Origin: Methanolinea sp.
Lineage (GTDB): Archaea; Halobacteriota; Methanomicrobia; Methanomicrobiales; Methanospirillaceae
Assembly: GCA_013331225.1 (NCBI GenBank)
Contig: DUGV01000275.1
Location: 844 to 8,828 of the forward strand
Length of the DNA: 7,985 nt
Reading direction: 5' to 3'
Below are positions 6,969 to 7,985 of this stretch, in pieces; the stretch's first letter is position 1, and every line of letters begins with the position of its first letter. The notes under the pieces were generated by a model. It worked only from the letters and a program-made list of their open reading frames with translations, searched no databases and was not told the origin of the DNA. The translations under genes were made by a program, and so were the position numbers.

Positions 6969-7015
6969 CCCCTGGCAACCTGGCCCCCTCGCGCAGCCAG
7001 AATCTCTTCGAAATG

Positions 7016-7035
7016 CGAAAAGGAGTTATATATAT
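7016..7035 (+). promoter_or_regulatory. Archaeal BRE/TATA promoter, probably facing endA
   Basis: TTATATATAT at 7026-7035 is the best TATA-like stretch in the window, and a purine-rich CGAAAAGGAG (7016-7025) directly upstream gives it a plus-strand BRE. Transcription would start near 7058, leaving about 115 bases of leader before endA. Since the TATA run is nearly symmetric, use in the minus direction cannot be excluded. Confidence 0.45.
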
Positions 7036-7141
7036 CCCACAAAAGGGTATTCAGGGCATATCTCCTGGTATTCTATAAGAGTGATCTGATGCCTGTTTTT
7101 GGGGTAATCCTGTTCCATAAGGCATACTGCATCGCGGCATG

Positions 7142-7149
7142 ATATTATG
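7142..7149 (+). promoter_or_regulatory. Weak TATA-like box for a possible leaderless endA transcript
   Basis: ATATTATG is centred about 29 bases before the endA GTG at 7175. That spacing would put the first transcribed base at or near the start codon, in keeping with the lack of a GGTGA site before endA. The upstream BRE position is poor. Confidence 0.25.
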
Positions 7150-7174
7150 AGCGCATTCTTCCAATGGGTATACA

Positions 7175-7985
7175 GTGAAAGCGACTTTTGACGGGACGTG
7201 GGTGCGGGCAGGCCACGAGGGGCGGGCACTCTACGACCAGAGCGGGTATGGCAGGCCGGAAAAGGAGGGAATACGGCTCGCGCCCGAAGAGGCCCTCTAT
7301 CTTGTTCATCGGGGAAGGCTCGAGGTCGCAGGGTATTCATTCGACCGTCTCCTGGCCGTCTGCGCAGAGAGGCCCGAATTCATGCGGAGTTACCTGGTGT
7401 ACCGTGACATCCGGGAGAGGGGATACGTCGTGCAGACCGGCCCGCATGACTTCCGCGTCTTCCGGAGGGGAGAGAGGCCTGGAACGGGCCAGTCCCAGTA
7501 CCTGGTCAGGGTAATCTCCGAGAGGGACCTGATCGACTTCTCCGGGCTTCTCGGAGAGGCGGCAGCCTCGCTCAACCTGCGAAAGCAGCACGTCCTTGCG
7601 GTGGTCGATGATGAGAACGAGCTGACCTATTACGAGGTGAAGATGCCGACACTCCCACAGGTGGAGAAGGAGGAGGAGGAATGGAACACCAGGGGCGAAC
7701 TGGTCGGGAAGTATGCGATTGTCCATGTCCCGCCATCCGGGTCGGCGGTTCCCGGCAGTTACGGTATGCAGCTTGACCCGGGCCGCCTCGTGCTCGCTCC
7801 GCTCGAGATCCTGAACCTGATGCGCTCGGGCCGGCTCACGCTGCAGAGGAACGGAGAACCGATTGACCCTGAGCGCTATTACGGGATGGCGCACGAGTCC
7901 GACATCGAGTTCCCGGAGAAGGTTGCGGTCTACGAAGACATGAGGAACCGCGGGTTCGTACCCCGGACCGGCTACAAGTTCGGCC
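7175..7985 (+). CDS. endA: tRNA-splicing endonuclease EndA, two-repeat form, partial (C-terminus beyond right edge)
   Basis: 270 codons are visible. The product cuts the bulge-helix-bulge of intron-containing pre-tRNAs. Two copies of the endonuclease unit are evident: the first ends in SYLVYRDIRERGYVVQTG (72-89), SQYLVRV (107-113) and LRKQHVLAVVD (135-145); the second reaches AVYEDMRNRGFVPRTGYKFG (251-270) at the edge. This fits the homodimeric, two-repeat class known from Archaeoglobus, haloarchaea and Methanomicrobia. In the first copy all three catalytic positions (Tyr115, His125, Lys156 in the Methanocaldococcus jannaschii enzyme, compared from memory) appear replaced, by F96, Q106 and Q138, so activity should rest on the C-terminal copy, whose catalytic residues are outside the window. 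The start is GTG at 7175; an in-frame TGA at 7148 blocks longer starts with no ATG between. No clear ribosome binding site precedes it. Confidence 0.92.
   Translation, partial: MKATFDGTWVRAGHEGRALYDQSGYGRPEKEGIRLAPEEALYLVHRGRLEVAGYSFDRLLAVCAERPEFMRSYLVYRDIRERGYVVQTGPHDFRVFRRGERPGTGQSQYLVRVISERDLIDFSGLLGEAAASLNLRKQHVLAVVDDENELTYYEVKMPTLPQVEKEEEEWNTRGELVGKYAIVHVPPSGSAVPGSYGMQLDPGRLVLAPLEILNLMRSGRLTLQRNGEPIDPERYYGMAHESDIEFPEKVAVYEDMRNRGFVPRTGYKFG

Larger units (their letters stand above)
6802..7174. other. Divergent intergenic region between the operon and endA
   Basis: 373 bp without a supported gene. It is much richer in A and T than the flanking genes, especially between 6930 and 7150. It holds a strong inverted repeat (6943-6968), TATA-like boxes in both directions (near 6895, 7026 and 7142) and the start of both divergent transcription units. 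No tRNA, CRISPR repeat or terminator was seen. A short plus-strand reading frame of 17 codons (7089-7142) is not supported by any other signal. Confidence 0.7.

Noticed and set aside
6802..6978. 59-residue N-terminal extension of the radical SAM protein
   Set aside because: It would run through the putative promoter and into the inverted repeat, has no family similarity, and the GGTGA site supports the internal ATG at 6801.
7089..7142. 17-codon plus-strand frame upstream of endA
   Set aside because: No ribosome binding site or conservation evidence; an open stretch of this length is expected by chance.
7337..7894. 185-codon minus-strand frame opposite endA
   Set aside because: Antisense to clear EndA motifs and without a recognisable domain.
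1..7985. CRISPR arrays, tRNA/rRNA genes, insertion sequences, attachment sites
   Set aside because: No regularly spaced repeats, no tRNA cloverleaf, no transposase or integrase and no terminal repeats were seen in either strand.

Overview
The window looks like part of the chromosome of a GC-rich methanogenic euryarchaeon, most likely of the Methanomicrobia/Methanomicrobiales type. The reasons are a two-repeat archaeal tRNA-splicing endonuclease (EndA), GGTGA-type Shine-Dalgarno sites, archaeal TATA-like boxes in the only AT-rich stretch, and cysteine-rich, GC-rich genes of anaerobic character. The exact genus cannot be fixed from the sequence alone.

Layout. Positions 1 to 6801 hold one compact minus-strand operon of five genes, read right to left: (1) a NrdG-like radical SAM protein (6801 to 6217); (2) a DUF1257/Ycf35-family protein (6213 to 5818); (3) a Ycf46-like AAA+ ATPase (5821 to 4253); (4) a 948-residue protein with an N-terminal alpha-helical (HEAT-like) region and 15 WD40-type repeats (4246 to 1400); (5) an Hsp70/DnaK-like ATPase (1400 to beyond the left edge). 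Adjacent genes are 3 or 6 bp apart or overlap by 1 or 4 bp, so they are almost certainly co-transcribed and translationally coupled. Positions 6802 to 7174 form a 373-bp divergent intergenic region with a striking AT-rich inverted repeat and several TATA-like boxes. Positions 7175 to 7985 hold the plus-strand endA, cut by the right edge.

How the genes may work together. The two ATPases (an AAA+ remodeller with a degenerate N-terminal AAA-like half, and an Hsp70-type actin-fold ATPase), the very large WD40/HEAT scaffold, the radical SAM enzyme and the Ycf35-like protein look like one dedicated protein-remodelling or protein-modification system. ycf35 and ycf46 are both names of conserved plastid/cyanobacterial genes; finding them side by side in an archaeal operon with radical SAM, WD40 and Hsp70 partners is the main point of interest. 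No glycyl radical enzyme, DnaJ or GrpE partner lies in the window, so the substrate is unknown. endA is a housekeeping neighbour and is probably unrelated in function.
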